A DNA stretch of 29,176 bases from an uncultured Prevotella sp. (GCA_934203355.1 CAKPZC010000029.1:1-29176), one strand, 5' to 3'; positions 1-8,088 are shown, counted from the first letter of the stretch. Program-made: numbers and translations. Notes: generated from the sequence alone by a model not told the origin.

Positions 1-171
1 GATGTTATTGCATTGATACCCAATACTTGTTGTTTGGTGGTCACTTGAAATGTTCCCAAAATGAGAATACAATGTAATCGAAAGTTAAATACGTTAAATT
101 ATTACCCTTTCGTATCTAAACAGAATCCACACAGTCACTTTTCTACCGTTTAAAGCGTATAATACTGATAA

Positions 172-795
172 TCAACTAATAATAGATACGGGGGCTGTAG
201 CGGATTAACGAGTTTAACCCTTCCTGCTGGTGTTACCTCAATAGGCGATGGCGCATTCTGGGACTGTAGCGGATTAACGAGTTTAAACCTTCCTGCTGGT
301 ATTACCAAGATAGGCGATTACGCATTCCTGGGCTGTAACGGATTAACGAGTTTAACCCTTCCTGCTGGTATTACCTCAATAGGCTCTAACGCATTCTGGG
401 GCTGTAGCGGATTAACGAGTTTAAACCTTCCTGCTGGTATTACCTCAATAGGCTCTTACGCATTCGATGGCTGTAGCGGATTAACTTCTATTTATGTATA
501 TGCAGAGAAAGTACCAAAAATATATTGTGATACATTCGATGGATTTGATGCCAAGAAATGCACACTTTATGTACCAATGGGAACTTATGACGATTACTTG
601 ATCTCTGACTTTGGCAACTACTTTGAGAACATAGTAGAATTCGACGCAACAGGCATCGACAAGACTACAACCTCTACCGATGTTGAGGAGGTAGCTCGCT
701 ATTCAGTAAATGGTCAGCGATTGTCTGCTCCAACCAAGGGATTGAATATCGTGAAGTATAGCGATGGTAGCGTGAAGAAAGTTGCTGTTCGATAA
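172..795 (+). pseudogene. BspA-like leucine-rich repeat protein, 5'-truncated remnant
   Basis: The frame is open from 172 to the TAA at 795, but in-frame stops at 151, 160, 166 and 169 close it upstream and there is no ATG, GTG or TTG until ATG 577. It encodes four 23-residue LRR_5/BspA units (core GLTSLxLPAGITSIGxxAF), a diverged fifth unit, a linker (VPMGTYDDYL) and an end segment (YSVNGQRL ... GLNIVKYSDG) resembling the type IX secretion sorting tails of Prevotella surface proteins. Family members are large, secreted and carry a signal peptide, which is missing here. I infer a 3' fragment of a surface adhesin gene left by recombination or deletion. A translated 72-residue product from ATG 577 would hold only the tail. 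The alternative is an unusual start codon or a sequence error near 170. Confidence 0.65.
195..470 (+). repeat. Four tandem 69-bp LRR-coding repeats
   Basis: Units begin at 195, 264, 333 and 402, exactly 69 bp apart, each opening with CTGTA(G/A)CGGATTAACGAG. A fifth unit at 471 keeps the first 15 bases and then diverges. The units differ at only a few positions, mostly in the AF-flanking codons, so they look recently duplicated or homogenised. Each encodes one 23-residue BspA-type leucine-rich repeat. Confidence 0.9.
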
Positions 796-833
796 TGGGT
801 GGCAAGCATCCTTGTGAGACAATATTTTTATAT

Positions 834-897
834 AGGGAGTGTGTCAAAAGTTTAAACAGTACGCTTTGCTTGACTTTTGACACACCCTCTTTTTTTT
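834..897 (+). terminator. Rho-independent terminator after the LRR remnant
   Basis: AGGG(AG)TGTGTCAAAAGT pairs with ACTTTTGACACACCCT at 873-888, leaving a 2-nt bulge, and a run of T follows. The core GTGTGTCAAAAG recurs in the terminator after purL. Confidence 0.85.
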
Positions 898-906
898 GTA
901 TCTTTG
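876..906 (+). promoter_or_regulatory. Bacteroidota-type promoter upstream of a small ORF
   Basis: TTTG at 876-879, a 19-nt spacer and TATCTTTG at 899-906 match the Bacteroidota consensus (TTTG, about 20 nt, TAnnTTTG). It overlaps the 3' arm of the preceding terminator. Transcription from here would run into the small ORF at 971 and on toward the outer-membrane protein gene. Confidence 0.5.
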
Positions 907-970
907 TCAGAAATTTAATTGAGAATAACCTAATACGGGAAAATGTCCTAAATATATTATCAAAAAAACA

Positions 971-1090
971 ATGGCAAATGTCCATTTGCTCGGCTTTGCC
1001 GCTTGCCTTAGCAAGAACTTCACGAGCGAAGCGAGTTATCTTCATATTACTTCCTATAACTACTTTCGCTTGCGAAACTTAAATAATTAA
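971..1090 (+). CDS. Candidate 39-residue small protein of unknown function
   Basis: An ATG-to-TAA frame of 40 codons starts MANVHLLGFAACLSKNF and ends RLRNLNN. It lies about 65 nt downstream of a good promoter match (876-906) and before the promoter of the next gene. The same DNA contains a chain of short palindromes (GCAAATG/CATTTGC, CGGC/GCCG, CTTGC/GCAAG, TTCGC/GCGAA), and its 3' end (AACTACTTTCG ... CGAAACT) recurs at 22033-22053, where no comparable start is seen. It may therefore be a dispersed repeat that happens to be open rather than a true gene. No family is recognised and function is unknown. Confidence 0.3.
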   Translation: MANVHLLGFAACLSKNFTSEASYLHITSYNYFRLRNLNN

Positions 1091-1159
1091 CAAAAAACCA
1101 TTAAAAGGTATTTACGAACAATAATAAGGATGAATGTTGTAAGAAAAAAGAAAAAAAAC

Positions 1160-1191
1160 TTTGCCGTTTTTCTTTTTTTACCATATCTTTG
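1160..1191 (+). promoter_or_regulatory. Promoter of the outer-membrane beta-barrel gene
   Basis: TTTG at 1160-1163, 20 nt, then TATCTTTG at 1184-1191, about 40 nt before the ATG at 1231. A/T-rich tracts (AAGAAAAAAAAC / GTTTTTCTTTTTTT) flank the -33 element. Confidence 0.65.
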
Positions 1192-1230
1192 CAAAAGATA
1201 TCAATTAATTATTAATTAACACGAGTCATT

Positions 1231-1806
1231 ATGAAAAAGATTTTCCTTATGGCAGCAATGGCGTTAGCATCAGTATCGTCATTCGCACAGCAGGCTGTAG
1301 GTACATTTACTATCCAGCCTAAGATTGGTCTTAACTTGGCAAACCTTACTGATGGCGACGCTGATCTCCGTGTAGGTCTTGCAGCAGGTGCTGAATTTGA
1401 ATATCAAATAAGTGATATCTTCAGCCTTTCGGCTGGTGCTCTCTACTCTATGCAGGGATGCAAAAATACAGTCGCTGGTGTTGACGTGACTACTAAGCTC
1501 GACTATATCAATGTTCCTATCCTTGCCAACGTATATGTTGTTAAGGGTCTTGCCGTGAAACTTGGTATTCAGCCTGGTTTCAACGTGACACATGAGGTAA
1601 AGGCTGAGAAGGGTAGCACAAGTGGTACTACCGACCTTTCTGGCATCAAGAGTGTCGACTTTTCTATTCCAGTAGGTCTTTCTTACGAAATTAACAATTT
1701 CGTAATCGACGGTCGCTACAACTTCGGAGTTACAAAGATTGCCGACGACGTTGACTCAAAGAACAGCGTTTTCCAGTTCACTCTGGGTTATAAGTTCGCT
1801 CTGTAA
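1231..1806 (+). CDS. Small outer membrane beta-barrel protein (PorT/OMP_b-brl type)
   Basis: The 191-residue protein starts with a clear signal peptide (MKKIFLMAAMALASVSSFA, cleavage before QQ). The rest is alternating hydrophobic and polar short strands rich in Gly, Ala and aromatics (e.g. KIGLNLANL, FSLSAGALYSMQG, GLSYEINNFVIDGRYNFGV) and ends in the strand FQFTLGYKFAL with a C-terminal hydrophobic residue, as in eight-stranded outer-membrane barrels. Size and pattern match the porin-family outer membrane beta-barrel proteins common in Bacteroidales. The specific role cannot be read from sequence; a structural or small-solute barrel is most likely. It is monocistronic, with its own promoter at 1160-1191 and a terminator at 1862-1905. 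Confidence 0.85.
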   Translation: MKKIFLMAAMALASVSSFAQQAVGTFTIQPKIGLNLANLTDGDADLRVGLAAGAEFEYQISDIFSLSAGALYSMQGCKNTVAGVDVTTKLDYINVPILANVYVVKGLAVKLGIQPGFNVTHEVKAEKGSTSGTTDLSGIKSVDFSIPVGLSYEINNFVIDGRYNFGVTKIADDVDSKNSVFQFTLGYKFAL

Positions 1807-1861
1807 TCGGTTGGCTCTGTAATCGAGTCTAAAAAGAAAATAGATAAAATACATAACTTTT

Positions 1862-1905
1862 AATCCCCGGCAGTCCGAAGAAAGGAATCTGTCGGGGATT
1901 TTTTC
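1862..1905 (+). terminator. Terminator after the beta-barrel gene
   Basis: AATCCCCGGCAG (1862-1873) pairs with CTGTCGGGGATT (1889-1900) with one G-T pair, followed by a T run. Confidence 0.9.
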
Positions 1906-1930
1906 AAGCAATATTAACAATAAATTTGGA

Positions 1931-2671
1931 ATGAAGAATATCAATACCCGTCGCAGCATACGCAAGTATGCCGACACCCCAGTGAGTGACGAGTTGCTGC
2001 GCCGCCTTTTGAGCGAGGCAGAGCGTACACAGACAATGGGCAATCTACAGTTCTATAGTGTGGTGGTGACACGCTCCGACGAGATGAAGCGCCGTCTTGC
2101 TCCTGCCCACTTCAATCAGCCAATGGTGACAGAGGCTCCCGTTGTGCTTACGTTCTGTGCCGACACGCGCCGCACGTCAGTGTGGGCTGACAACCGTCAG
2201 GCTGTTCCTGGCTACGACAATTTCCTGTCGTATCAGAATGCCGCAACCGATGCGTTGTTGTTCTGCCAGACATTCTGCAATCTTGCTGAGGACGAAGGGC
2301 TGGGATGCTGCTTTCTTGGCACCACCGTGTATATGCCTCAAATGATAATCGACACTCTGCAGCTCCCGCGCCTGGTGATGCCCGTTGCAACAATAACGCT
2401 TGGATGGCCCGACGAGCAGCCGCCATTGACCGACCGACTTCCGCTCGACGCTATTATGCATAGTGAGACCTACACCGATTATACTCCCAAGAGCATAGAC
2501 CAATTCTATGCCGAAAAGGAGGCTTTGGAGGAAAACCGCGAGTTCTGCCGCATCAACAACAAACAGACTCTTGCTCAGGTTTATACCGACTGCCGTTATA
2601 CTAAGAAAGACAATGAGGCAATGTCGGAAGGTATGTTGGAGGCTTTGCGCAAGCAGGGCTTCTTGGAGTAA
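1931..2671 (+). CDS. Nitroreductase family flavoprotein
   Basis: The 246-residue protein has the nitroreductase N-terminus (NTRRSIRKYADTPVSDELL), where the Arg-Arg-Ser-Ile-Arg stretch binds FMN phosphate. It also has the central GLGCCFLGTTVYMPQMI and the VMPVATITLGWPDEQP segment typical of NfsA/FRP-like enzymes. Such proteins bind FMN as dimers and reduce nitro compounds, quinones or flavins with NAD(P)H; the physiological substrate is unknown. The start at 1931 follows the preceding terminator by only 25 nt, and the family N-terminus begins directly at this Met. It is 15 nt upstream of xseA and probably co-transcribed with it. Confidence 0.88.
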   Translation: MKNINTRRSIRKYADTPVSDELLRRLLSEAERTQTMGNLQFYSVVVTRSDEMKRRLAPAHFNQPMVTEAPVVLTFCADTRRTSVWADNRQAVPGYDNFLSYQNAATDALLFCQTFCNLAEDEGLGCCFLGTTVYMPQMIIDTLQLPRLVMPVATITLGWPDEQPPLTDRLPLDAIMHSETYTDYTPKSIDQFYAEKEALEENREFCRINNKQTLAQVYTDCRYTKKDNEAMSEGMLEALRKQGFLE

Positions 2672-2686
2672 AATAGTACTATTCGC

Positions 2687-3982
2687 ATGATGAAATCCAT
2701 TTCGCTTTACGAACTCAATTCGCTCGTGGCGTCGGTCATCGACACTGTGTTGCCCGACGACTACTGGGTGGAGGCGGAATTGTCTGAAGCGCGTGAGGTG
2801 CGTGGACATTGCTATATGGAACTGGTGCAAAAAGACGAGCGTTCCAATACGCCCATCGCCCGTGCCTCGGCCAAGTGTTGGGCTTCGCGATGGTCGCTAC
2901 TGCGTCCTATGTTTGAACGTGTCACTGGACAGCGGCTCCATTCGGGTATGAAGGTGATGCTGCGCGTACATGCCCAATTTCATGCAGCTTATGGATTCTC
3001 ATGGATAGTGTCCGACATCAATCCTGAGTATACCATGGGCGACTTGATGCGCCGCCGCCAAGAGATAGTGAGACAATTGAAGGCTGAGGGTGTGTTCGAC
3101 TTGCAGCGCGAGCTTTTTATCCCAGCCTTTGCCCAGAGGGTGGCTGTGGTGTCGAGCGACGGAGCCGCTGGCTATGGCGACTTCTGTCGCCAATTGATGG
3201 ACAACTCGTCGGGCTATATTTTCCATGTCGAGCTTTTCGCCGCTATCATGCAGGGCGAAGCGGTGGAGCAGAGTGTGATTGCGGCACTCAACCGAATTTA
3301 TGAACGCCAGAATGAGTTCGATTGTGTTGTAATCATACGTGGCGGTGGAGCTACGAGCGACCTTTCTGGGTTCGATACGCTTGCTTTGGCTGAGAATGTG
3401 GCAAACTTCCCATTGCCAGTAATCACTGGCATAGGCCACGACCGCGACGAGTGTGTACTCGATATGGTAGCCAACACTCGGGTCAAAACACCTACGGCTG
3501 CCGCACAGTTGCTTGTGGACAATCTTGCCCACACCGACTCGCTCATTGATAACTTGCGCCAGCGTATAGTGCAGTCGGTACAGTATAGAATGCAGTCGGA
3601 GAGTCTGCGCCTGAAGGCTCTATCCGAACGTATCCCAGTGTTATTCTCGCTTGTCAGTGTTCGCGAGCGTGGACATGTGGACAGCATCTCACAGCGCATC
3701 ATTTCTGCCATACAACGCCGCATCGACATGGAGAAAAACAAGGTGAACGCAGTTGAGTCGATGATTAAGGACGGTACTTTGCGCCGCATGACCGTCGAGA
3801 ATCACCGGCTCGAAATACTTTCGCAGCGCATAGAGGCAGAGAACCCGCAGCGTCTTTTGCGCCGTGGCTACAGCATTACGACTTTTGAGGGGCGTGCCGT
3901 GCGCGACGCTTCGCAATTGACTAAGGGAGCGACGGTGGAGACAAGAGTGGAGCGAGGAAGCTTCAAGTCGACTGTTGAATAA
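2687..3982 (+). CDS. xseA: Exodeoxyribonuclease VII large subunit
   Basis: The 431-residue protein is close to the usual XseA length. An N-terminal OB-fold DNA-binding domain (about 1-105, with YWVEAELSEAREVRGHCYMEL) is followed by the nuclease domain with VVIIRGGGATSDLSGFDT, PVITGIGHDRDE and TRVKTPTAAAQLLVD. A long helical region leads to the C-terminal LLRRGYSITTFEGR segment. XseA with several XseB subunits degrades single-stranded DNA to acid-soluble oligonucleotides in repair and recombination. Two Met codons are adjacent (2687, 2690) and either could initiate. No xseB follows: only 104 nt separate this gene from the convergent nhaD and they hold a terminator, so the small subunit must lie elsewhere. 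Confidence 0.95.
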   Translation: MMKSISLYELNSLVASVIDTVLPDDYWVEAELSEAREVRGHCYMELVQKDERSNTPIARASAKCWASRWSLLRPMFERVTGQRLHSGMKVMLRVHAQFHAAYGFSWIVSDINPEYTMGDLMRRRQEIVRQLKAEGVFDLQRELFIPAFAQRVAVVSSDGAAGYGDFCRQLMDNSSGYIFHVELFAAIMQGEAVEQSVIAALNRIYERQNEFDCVVIIRGGGATSDLSGFDTLALAENVANFPLPVITGIGHDRDECVLDMVANTRVKTPTAAAQLLVDNLAHTDSLIDNLRQRIVQSVQYRMQSESLRLKALSERIPVLFSLVSVRERGHVDSISQRIISAIQRRIDMEKNKVNAVESMIKDGTLRRMTVENHRLEILSQRIEAENPQRLLRRGYSITTFEGRAVRDASQLTKGATVETRVERGSFKSTVE

Positions 3983-3995
3983 TACATAAAAAACA

Positions 3996-4046
3996 ACATG
4001 GACAACCGTGGTATAAATCATTGCCACAGTTGTCCATGTTTTTTTG
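3996..4046. terminator. Bidirectional terminator between xseA and nhaD
   Basis: ACATGGACAAC (3996-4006) pairs perfectly with GTTGTCCATGT (4029-4039), with an inner GTGG/CCAC stem after one mismatch. It is flanked by T7 on the right and an A run on the left, so it can serve both convergent genes. Confidence 0.9.
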
Positions 4047-4086
4047 TTTATGTTGTCTTTAAGAAAAGACTTAAAAGTGTTTGCTT

Positions 4087-5451
4087 TTAGAAGACGAAAG
4101 TGCGTACAATGTAGTACGACACGATACCTGCAAGATAGCCCAGGGCTGCAATCCATGTTATCTTCTTCATGTACCATCCGAAGGTAATCTTCTCAAGTCC
4201 CATCACAACAACGCCAGCCGCGCTGCCAATGATGAGCATAGAGCCTCCGACACCGGCACAGTAGGCGAGCAATTGCCAGAAGATGCCGTCAACAGCCATG
4301 TCGCCAGTAGCGGCAACAGGATACATACCCATACAACCTGCTACGAGAGGCACGTTGTCGACGATGCTCGAAAGCACACCGATGATGCCAGTCACGAGAT
4401 AGTGGTTGCCGTTGAATATTACGTTGAGGCCTTCGCCCATTGCTGCGAGAACGCCCACCTCTGAGAGACATGACACAGCCATGAGAATACCAAGGAAGAA
4501 GAGTATGGTAGACATATCTACGCGCGAAAGCAGGTTGGTGACACGCTTCTGGGTGCCCTCGTCATCGTGTCCGCGGTGCAAGTGGCGGTAGAAAACCTCG
4601 GTTGCAGTCCACAATACGCCGAGAACAAGCAGTATGCCTACGAACGGCGGCAGGTGGGTGAGGCTCTTGAACACCGGAACAAACATTAAACCACCTACAC
4701 CAATCCAGAACACAGCCTTGCGCTGCAATTCTGTGAAGTCGCTTGCCGAACTATCGGCACCCTCCTTGATTTCGGGAATGTGAAGCTCGCCTTTAAGGTG
4801 GTACTGAAGTATTATGGCTGGGATAATCATTGATACGAGTGACGGAATGATAATCTCGCTAATCACTCCAACGGCAGTGATGAGTCCCTTGTTCCACAGC
4901 ATGATGGTGGTCACGTCGCCGATAGGCGAGAAGGCTCCACCAGAGTTGGCAGCGATGACAACGAGCGAAGCGTAGATGAGTCGGTCCTGACGCTCGCTTA
5001 CGAGCTTGCGCAGAATCATTATCATCACGATACTTGTGGTGAGGTTGTCTAGGATTGCCGATAGTATGAATGTTATGAAGGCGATGCGCCAAAGCAAAGC
5101 GCGCTTAGAGCGTGTCTTCATTACCTTGCGTACCCAGTTGAAGCCACCGTTTTGGTCGACAATCTCGACGATAGTCATGGCGCCCATAAGGAAGAAGAGT
5201 GTTGTTGACGTGTCGCCGAGGTGTTCCTGGATTATCGATGTCACTTTCTCTGCCATTCCTGCGATGCCCCCATTATACTCTGGGTGCATTACTGAGAGAT
5301 ACTGTAGCGGATCGAACATGTAAAGAGTCCAGCACGCCACAAACATAAGCAATGCCACTGCGGCTTTGTTCACCTTTGTCAGGCTCTCAGTGGCTATGCA
5401 TGCATAACCAAACACAAAAGCCGCGACAATAACAATTGTTAATGTTGTCAT
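4087..5451 (-). CDS. nhaD: NhaD-type Na+/H+ antiporter
   Basis: A 454-residue polytopic inner-membrane protein of the ion transporter superfamily. Diagnostic segments are LFFLMGAMTIVEIVDQNGGF, the helix-break region SAILDNLTTSIVMIMILRKL, NSGGAFSPIGDVTTIMLW, and SSIVDNVPLVAGCMGMYP near the C-terminus. About 11-12 membrane helices are visible. NhaD exports Na+ (or Li+) in exchange for protons and supports pH and sodium homeostasis. The start at 5451 begins directly with the first helix (MTTLTIVIVAAFVFGYACI). A promoter match lies at 5547-5517. It follows the two-component pair on the same strand with no strong terminator between, so read-through from those genes is possible; a regulatory link is inference only. 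Confidence 0.92.
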   Translation of the reverse strand: MTTLTIVIVAAFVFGYACIATESLTKVNKAAVALLMFVACWTLYMFDPLQYLSVMHPEYNGGIAGMAEKVTSIIQEHLGDTSTTLFFLMGAMTIVEIVDQNGGFNWVRKVMKTRSKRALLWRIAFITFILSAILDNLTTSIVMIMILRKLVSERQDRLIYASLVVIAANSGGAFSPIGDVTTIMLWNKGLITAVGVISEIIIPSLVSMIIPAIILQYHLKGELHIPEIKEGADSSASDFTELQRKAVFWIGVGGLMFVPVFKSLTHLPPFVGILLVLGVLWTATEVFYRHLHRGHDDEGTQKRVTNLLSRVDMSTILFFLGILMAVSCLSEVGVLAAMGEGLNVIFNGNHYLVTGIIGVLSSIVDNVPLVAGCMGMYPVAATGDMAVDGIFWQLLAYCAGVGGSMLIIGSAAGVVVMGLEKITFGWYMKKITWIAALGYLAGIVSYYIVRTFVF

Positions 5452-5516
5452 AAAGTTTTTTGTTTGAGTTTTTTGTAATTTGTAGTATTATTTGCTGTCG
5501 ATTAACATCGGCGATG

Positions 5517-5547
5517 CAAAATTAGGTAAAAAAAGTCAAACTTGCAA
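5517..5547 (-). promoter_or_regulatory. Promoter of nhaD
   Basis: Read on the minus strand: TTG (5547-5545), a 20-nt spacer, then TAATTTTG (5524-5517), about 65 nt before the ATG. It fits the TAnnTTTG consensus. Confidence 0.55.
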
Positions 5548-5579
5548 CCCTATATATATATTAAATAGGTGTCAATTGT

Positions 5580-7004
5580 TTATGTCTTTAATGTGAATTC
5601 GAATTTTAATCCTCCGTTAATATTGTTTGCTACGCTTATAGTGCCTCCGTGTAGCAGTATTGCGTTCTTTACGATGGCAAGTCCGAGTCCTGTGCCTCCC
5701 ATTTTGCGCGAGCGTCCCTTGTCGACACGATAGAATCGCTCGAATAGTCGCGAAAGGTGCTCGGGCGACACACCGATGCCGTTGTCGGCGAAGGTGAAGT
5801 GCCACTTTTCAGTGTGTCCCATGTCGTTATCGCTGCGCTGTGCAGTCAGTGTGATGGTGGTGCCAGTGCCAGCATAGGCTATGGCGTTGTCGGTGAGGTT
5901 GCGGAACACACTGTAGAGTAGGCTTTGATTACCTCTGACAACGATATTGTCGGGCATGAGGTTGTTGAATGTCATGTCTTTTTGCTGTAGTTGCAGTGCC
6001 GTCTCTTTTTGTATGTTGGCAACGAGTGTCGATAGGTTCACATTCTCGGTGCTTGTCATTTCCGGCGCGTCGTCCATACGGTTTAGTGTCGAGATGTCTT
6101 GCAGCAGTGATGTGAGCCGTTGTGACTGTGCATAGCTGCGTTGCAGAAACTGTTCGCGCATGGTGTCGCTGATGTTTGGATTTTCGAGAATTGTCTCCAA
6201 ATAACCTTGTATGCTTGCCACCGGTGTCTTCAGTTCATGGGCTATATTCTGTGTGAGCTGTCGTTTCAGAATGTCCTGCTCGCGTCGTGTGGTCTGTAGC
6301 CTCTTGTAGATTTTTATAATCCTTTCGGCAATCTCGCCCAGTTCGTCGGCAGGAAAGGCGGCGAGGTCTTCGGTGTCGAGCGATTCGTTGTGGTCGGCTC
6401 TTGATGCGAAAGTGCGCAGTTTGCTTATGTTGTCGCCGAGCCTCACCGTAAATCTATATAGTATCACCGTTAGAAAAAGTATGGCTCCTATCGAGAACCA
6501 TATATAGTGTTGGTCGGCTTGCAGTGACTTAGCGAGGTCGCTGGTGTAGGGCAGTGCGGAGCGTATAATAATAGAGTCGTGCGGGAAATAGGTTGCCGAA
6601 TAGAAATAGTCGCTGTTCATCGTCTTACTGTTGCGGTCGACGGTTGAGCCTGTTCCATTTCTTAGGGCTTCGGCAATTTCGGGGCGCGACGCATGGTTGG
6701 ATAGGTGTGAGTATTGCTTTAGACGGCTGTCGTATATCACTTTGCCTTGCGGAGTGATAAGCGTCACGCGTAGGTTCTGTATATAGTGTTTTCTTACATA
6801 GTTGTCGAAAGTCAACTCAGTATGATTGCTCGACGACGAGTAGAATCCCTCCATTTGCTTGTTGAAGAACTGAAGTTTCATGTTCAGCGTGTCAATCTTG
6901 AATTGTTTCTCGCGTGCCTGTTGGAATACGATGAATGCAACGGCAAACACGAGGAACACTGACAGCACGCTCAAGTATAGTTTTGTACCTATGGATATTC
7001 GCAT
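5580..7004 (-). CDS. Sensor histidine kinase (PhoR-like, periplasmic sensor)
   Basis: A 474-residue membrane kinase. Domains in order: membrane helix at about 9-28; an extracytoplasmic region of about 30-165; second helix at about 167-184; HAMP-like linker at about 187-240; HisKA with His256 in AHELKTPVASIQGYLE; and HATPase_c with N box TDNAIAYA (Asn373), G1 ADNGIG (Asp407), F box FERFYRVD (421-428) and G2 GGTGLGL (436-442). All catalytic motifs are intact. It should autophosphorylate on His256 and pass phosphate to the response regulator encoded 64 nt upstream. The layout resembles PhoR/ResE-type kinases of Bacteroidales. The stimulus cannot be read from the sensor region. Confidence 0.93.
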   Translation of the reverse strand: MRISIGTKLYLSVLSVFLVFAVAFIVFQQAREKQFKIDTLNMKLQFFNKQMEGFYSSSSNHTELTFDNYVRKHYIQNLRVTLITPQGKVIYDSRLKQYSHLSNHASRPEIAEALRNGTGSTVDRNSKTMNSDYFYSATYFPHDSIIIRSALPYTSDLAKSLQADQHYIWFSIGAILFLTVILYRFTVRLGDNISKLRTFASRADHNESLDTEDLAAFPADELGEIAERIIKIYKRLQTTRREQDILKRQLTQNIAHELKTPVASIQGYLETILENPNISDTMREQFLQRSYAQSQRLTSLLQDISTLNRMDDAPEMTSTENVNLSTLVANIQKETALQLQQKDMTFNNLMPDNIVVRGNQSLLYSVFRNLTDNAIAYAGTGTTITLTAQRSDNDMGHTEKWHFTFADNGIGVSPEHLSRLFERFYRVDKGRSRKMGGTGLGLAIVKNAILLHGGTISVANNINGGLKFEFTLKT

Positions 7005-7068
7005 GACTTTATTATTACTTATAATTATTGGATGTTAACTCCTTCTGCGTCGAATTGTTAGTTTCTAC

Positions 7069-7758
7069 TCACGCATCGAAGTAATATCCGAATCCAAGGC
7101 GTGTTACAATACATTTTGCAAAACGCCCGATTTTCTTGCGCAGTCGGGTGATGTTCACATCCACCGTGCGGTCGAGCACCAACACGTCTTTGGGCCATAT
7201 TCGCTCAATGAGTTCTTGGCGCGAGAACACACGTCCGCGTTCGTCGAGAAGAAGGTGAAGCAGTTCAAACTCTGTTTTTGTGAACGGCACGTCTTCGCCG
7301 TCGATAGTCACGGTCTTTTTGTCGAGGTTCATAATAATGCCTTGATAGGCGAGTGTTTGTGGTTCTCCCTCTGGGTCGGGTTGGGCTGTGCGGCGAAGCA
7401 CTGCACGCACACGTACCATCACCTCGCGCAGTGAGAATGGTTTCGAAATATAGTCGTCGGCACCAAGGTTGAAGCCTGTCACGGTGTCGTTTTCGGTGTC
7501 GCGCGCAGTGAGGAAGATGATAGGAACATTGGCTGTCAGAGGGCTCTCCTTCAGCTTGCGTGCCATGGCAAACCCCGACATTCCGCCCATCATAACGTCC
7601 AAAAGCAGGAGGTCGAATGAAGTGATGTCGTTTTCCAATGCTTCCTCGGCAGAAGTGGCTGTTGTCACCTCGTAGCCTTCGGTCTCAAGATTAAACTTTA
7701 GGATTTCAAGCAAGTCCTGCTCGTCGTCCACAACAAGTATTCGCTGGTTCTGTTTCAT
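7069..7758 (-). CDS. OmpR/PhoB-family response regulator
   Basis: A 229-residue protein from ATG 7758. A TTG six codons upstream (7776) is in frame, but the ATG lies next to the conserved MKQNQRILVVDDEQ start, so it is preferred. Receiver domain residues are Asp11/Asp12, the phosphoacceptor Asp54 (LLLDVMMGG), Thr84 and Lys106 (ISKPF). A winged-helix DNA-binding domain spans about 137-229, with FTKTEFELLHLLL, RTVDVNITRLRKKIG and VTRLGFGYYF. It is expected to bind direct repeats in target promoters after phosphorylation by the adjacent kinase. Targets are unknown; nhaD, two genes down on the same strand, is one candidate by position. Confidence 0.93.
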   Translation of the reverse strand: MKQNQRILVVDDEQDLLEILKFNLETEGYEVTTATSAEEALENDITSFDLLLLDVMMGGMSGFAMARKLKESPLTANVPIIFLTARDTENDTVTGFNLGADDYISKPFSLREVMVRVRAVLRRTAQPDPEGEPQTLAYQGIIMNLDKKTVTIDGEDVPFTKTEFELLHLLLDERGRVFSRQELIERIWPKDVLVLDRTVDVNITRLRKKIGRFAKCIVTRLGFGYYFDA

Positions 7759-7798
7759 TTTTTTGAATTGTATCAAGTGTTACAAAACTTATCAGTTG

Positions 7799-7806
7799 CA
7801 AAGATA
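7799..7806 (-). promoter_or_regulatory. -7 box upstream of the two-component operon
   Basis: TATCTTTG on the minus strand (7806-7799), about 40 nt before the ATG. No clear TTG sits at the -33 position, which is compatible with an activated promoter. Confidence 0.45.
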
Positions 7807-7985
7807 CATATAATGTGTATTAAATGCGTTTCATTCATGTTACAATTTTATTTCGCCCACTTAGCGACTGTATTTAGGGTGAAAAAACTATGGTTGTAGT
7901 GCCACTTTTGAAATCCACAATTCGTATACTCAATCTACAGCAACATGGCTTGCATAGTATAAAATTTAAATATATGGCATTATTT

Positions 7986-8016
7986 TTTGTCCTTTCGCCG
8001 ATTTGCATTAACTTTG
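7986..8016 (+). promoter_or_regulatory. Promoter of dxs-trkA-trkH
   Basis: TTTG (7986-7989), 19 nt, TAACTTTG (8009-8016). The predicted transcription start falls near 8022, leaving about 65 nt before the preferred dxs ATG. Confidence 0.65.
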
Positions 8017-8088
8017 CATAATGCATAACTAATTGTTGTAGTTTTCCTAAAATATGCCACAATGTTTTGCACTCTCAAATGTAGTTTC

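Noticed and set aside
195..540. Regularly spaced repeats that might suggest a CRISPR array
   Set aside because: The 69-bp period is a multiple of three and encodes continuous BspA-type leucine-rich repeats; there are no unique spacers.
795..1082. 95-codon plus-strand frame starting at the end of the LRR remnant
   Set aside because: It runs straight through the terminator hairpin and promoter, with low-complexity composition.
1921..1928. TAAATTTG box just before the nitroreductase start
   Set aside because: It would place transcription initiation within or after the start codon at 1931, and no -33 TTG is at the right distance. A leaderless transcript cannot be excluded but is not supported.
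7069..7776. Response regulator start at the TTG codon at 7776
   Set aside because: The ATG at 7758 lies directly at the conserved receiver-domain N-terminus; the upstream six residues have no support.
8062..8088. dxs start at ATG 8062
   Set aside because: The extra nine residues do not resemble DXS N-termini; ATG 8089 gives the family-like start. The upstream ATG is still downstream of the predicted transcript start, so it is not formally excluded.
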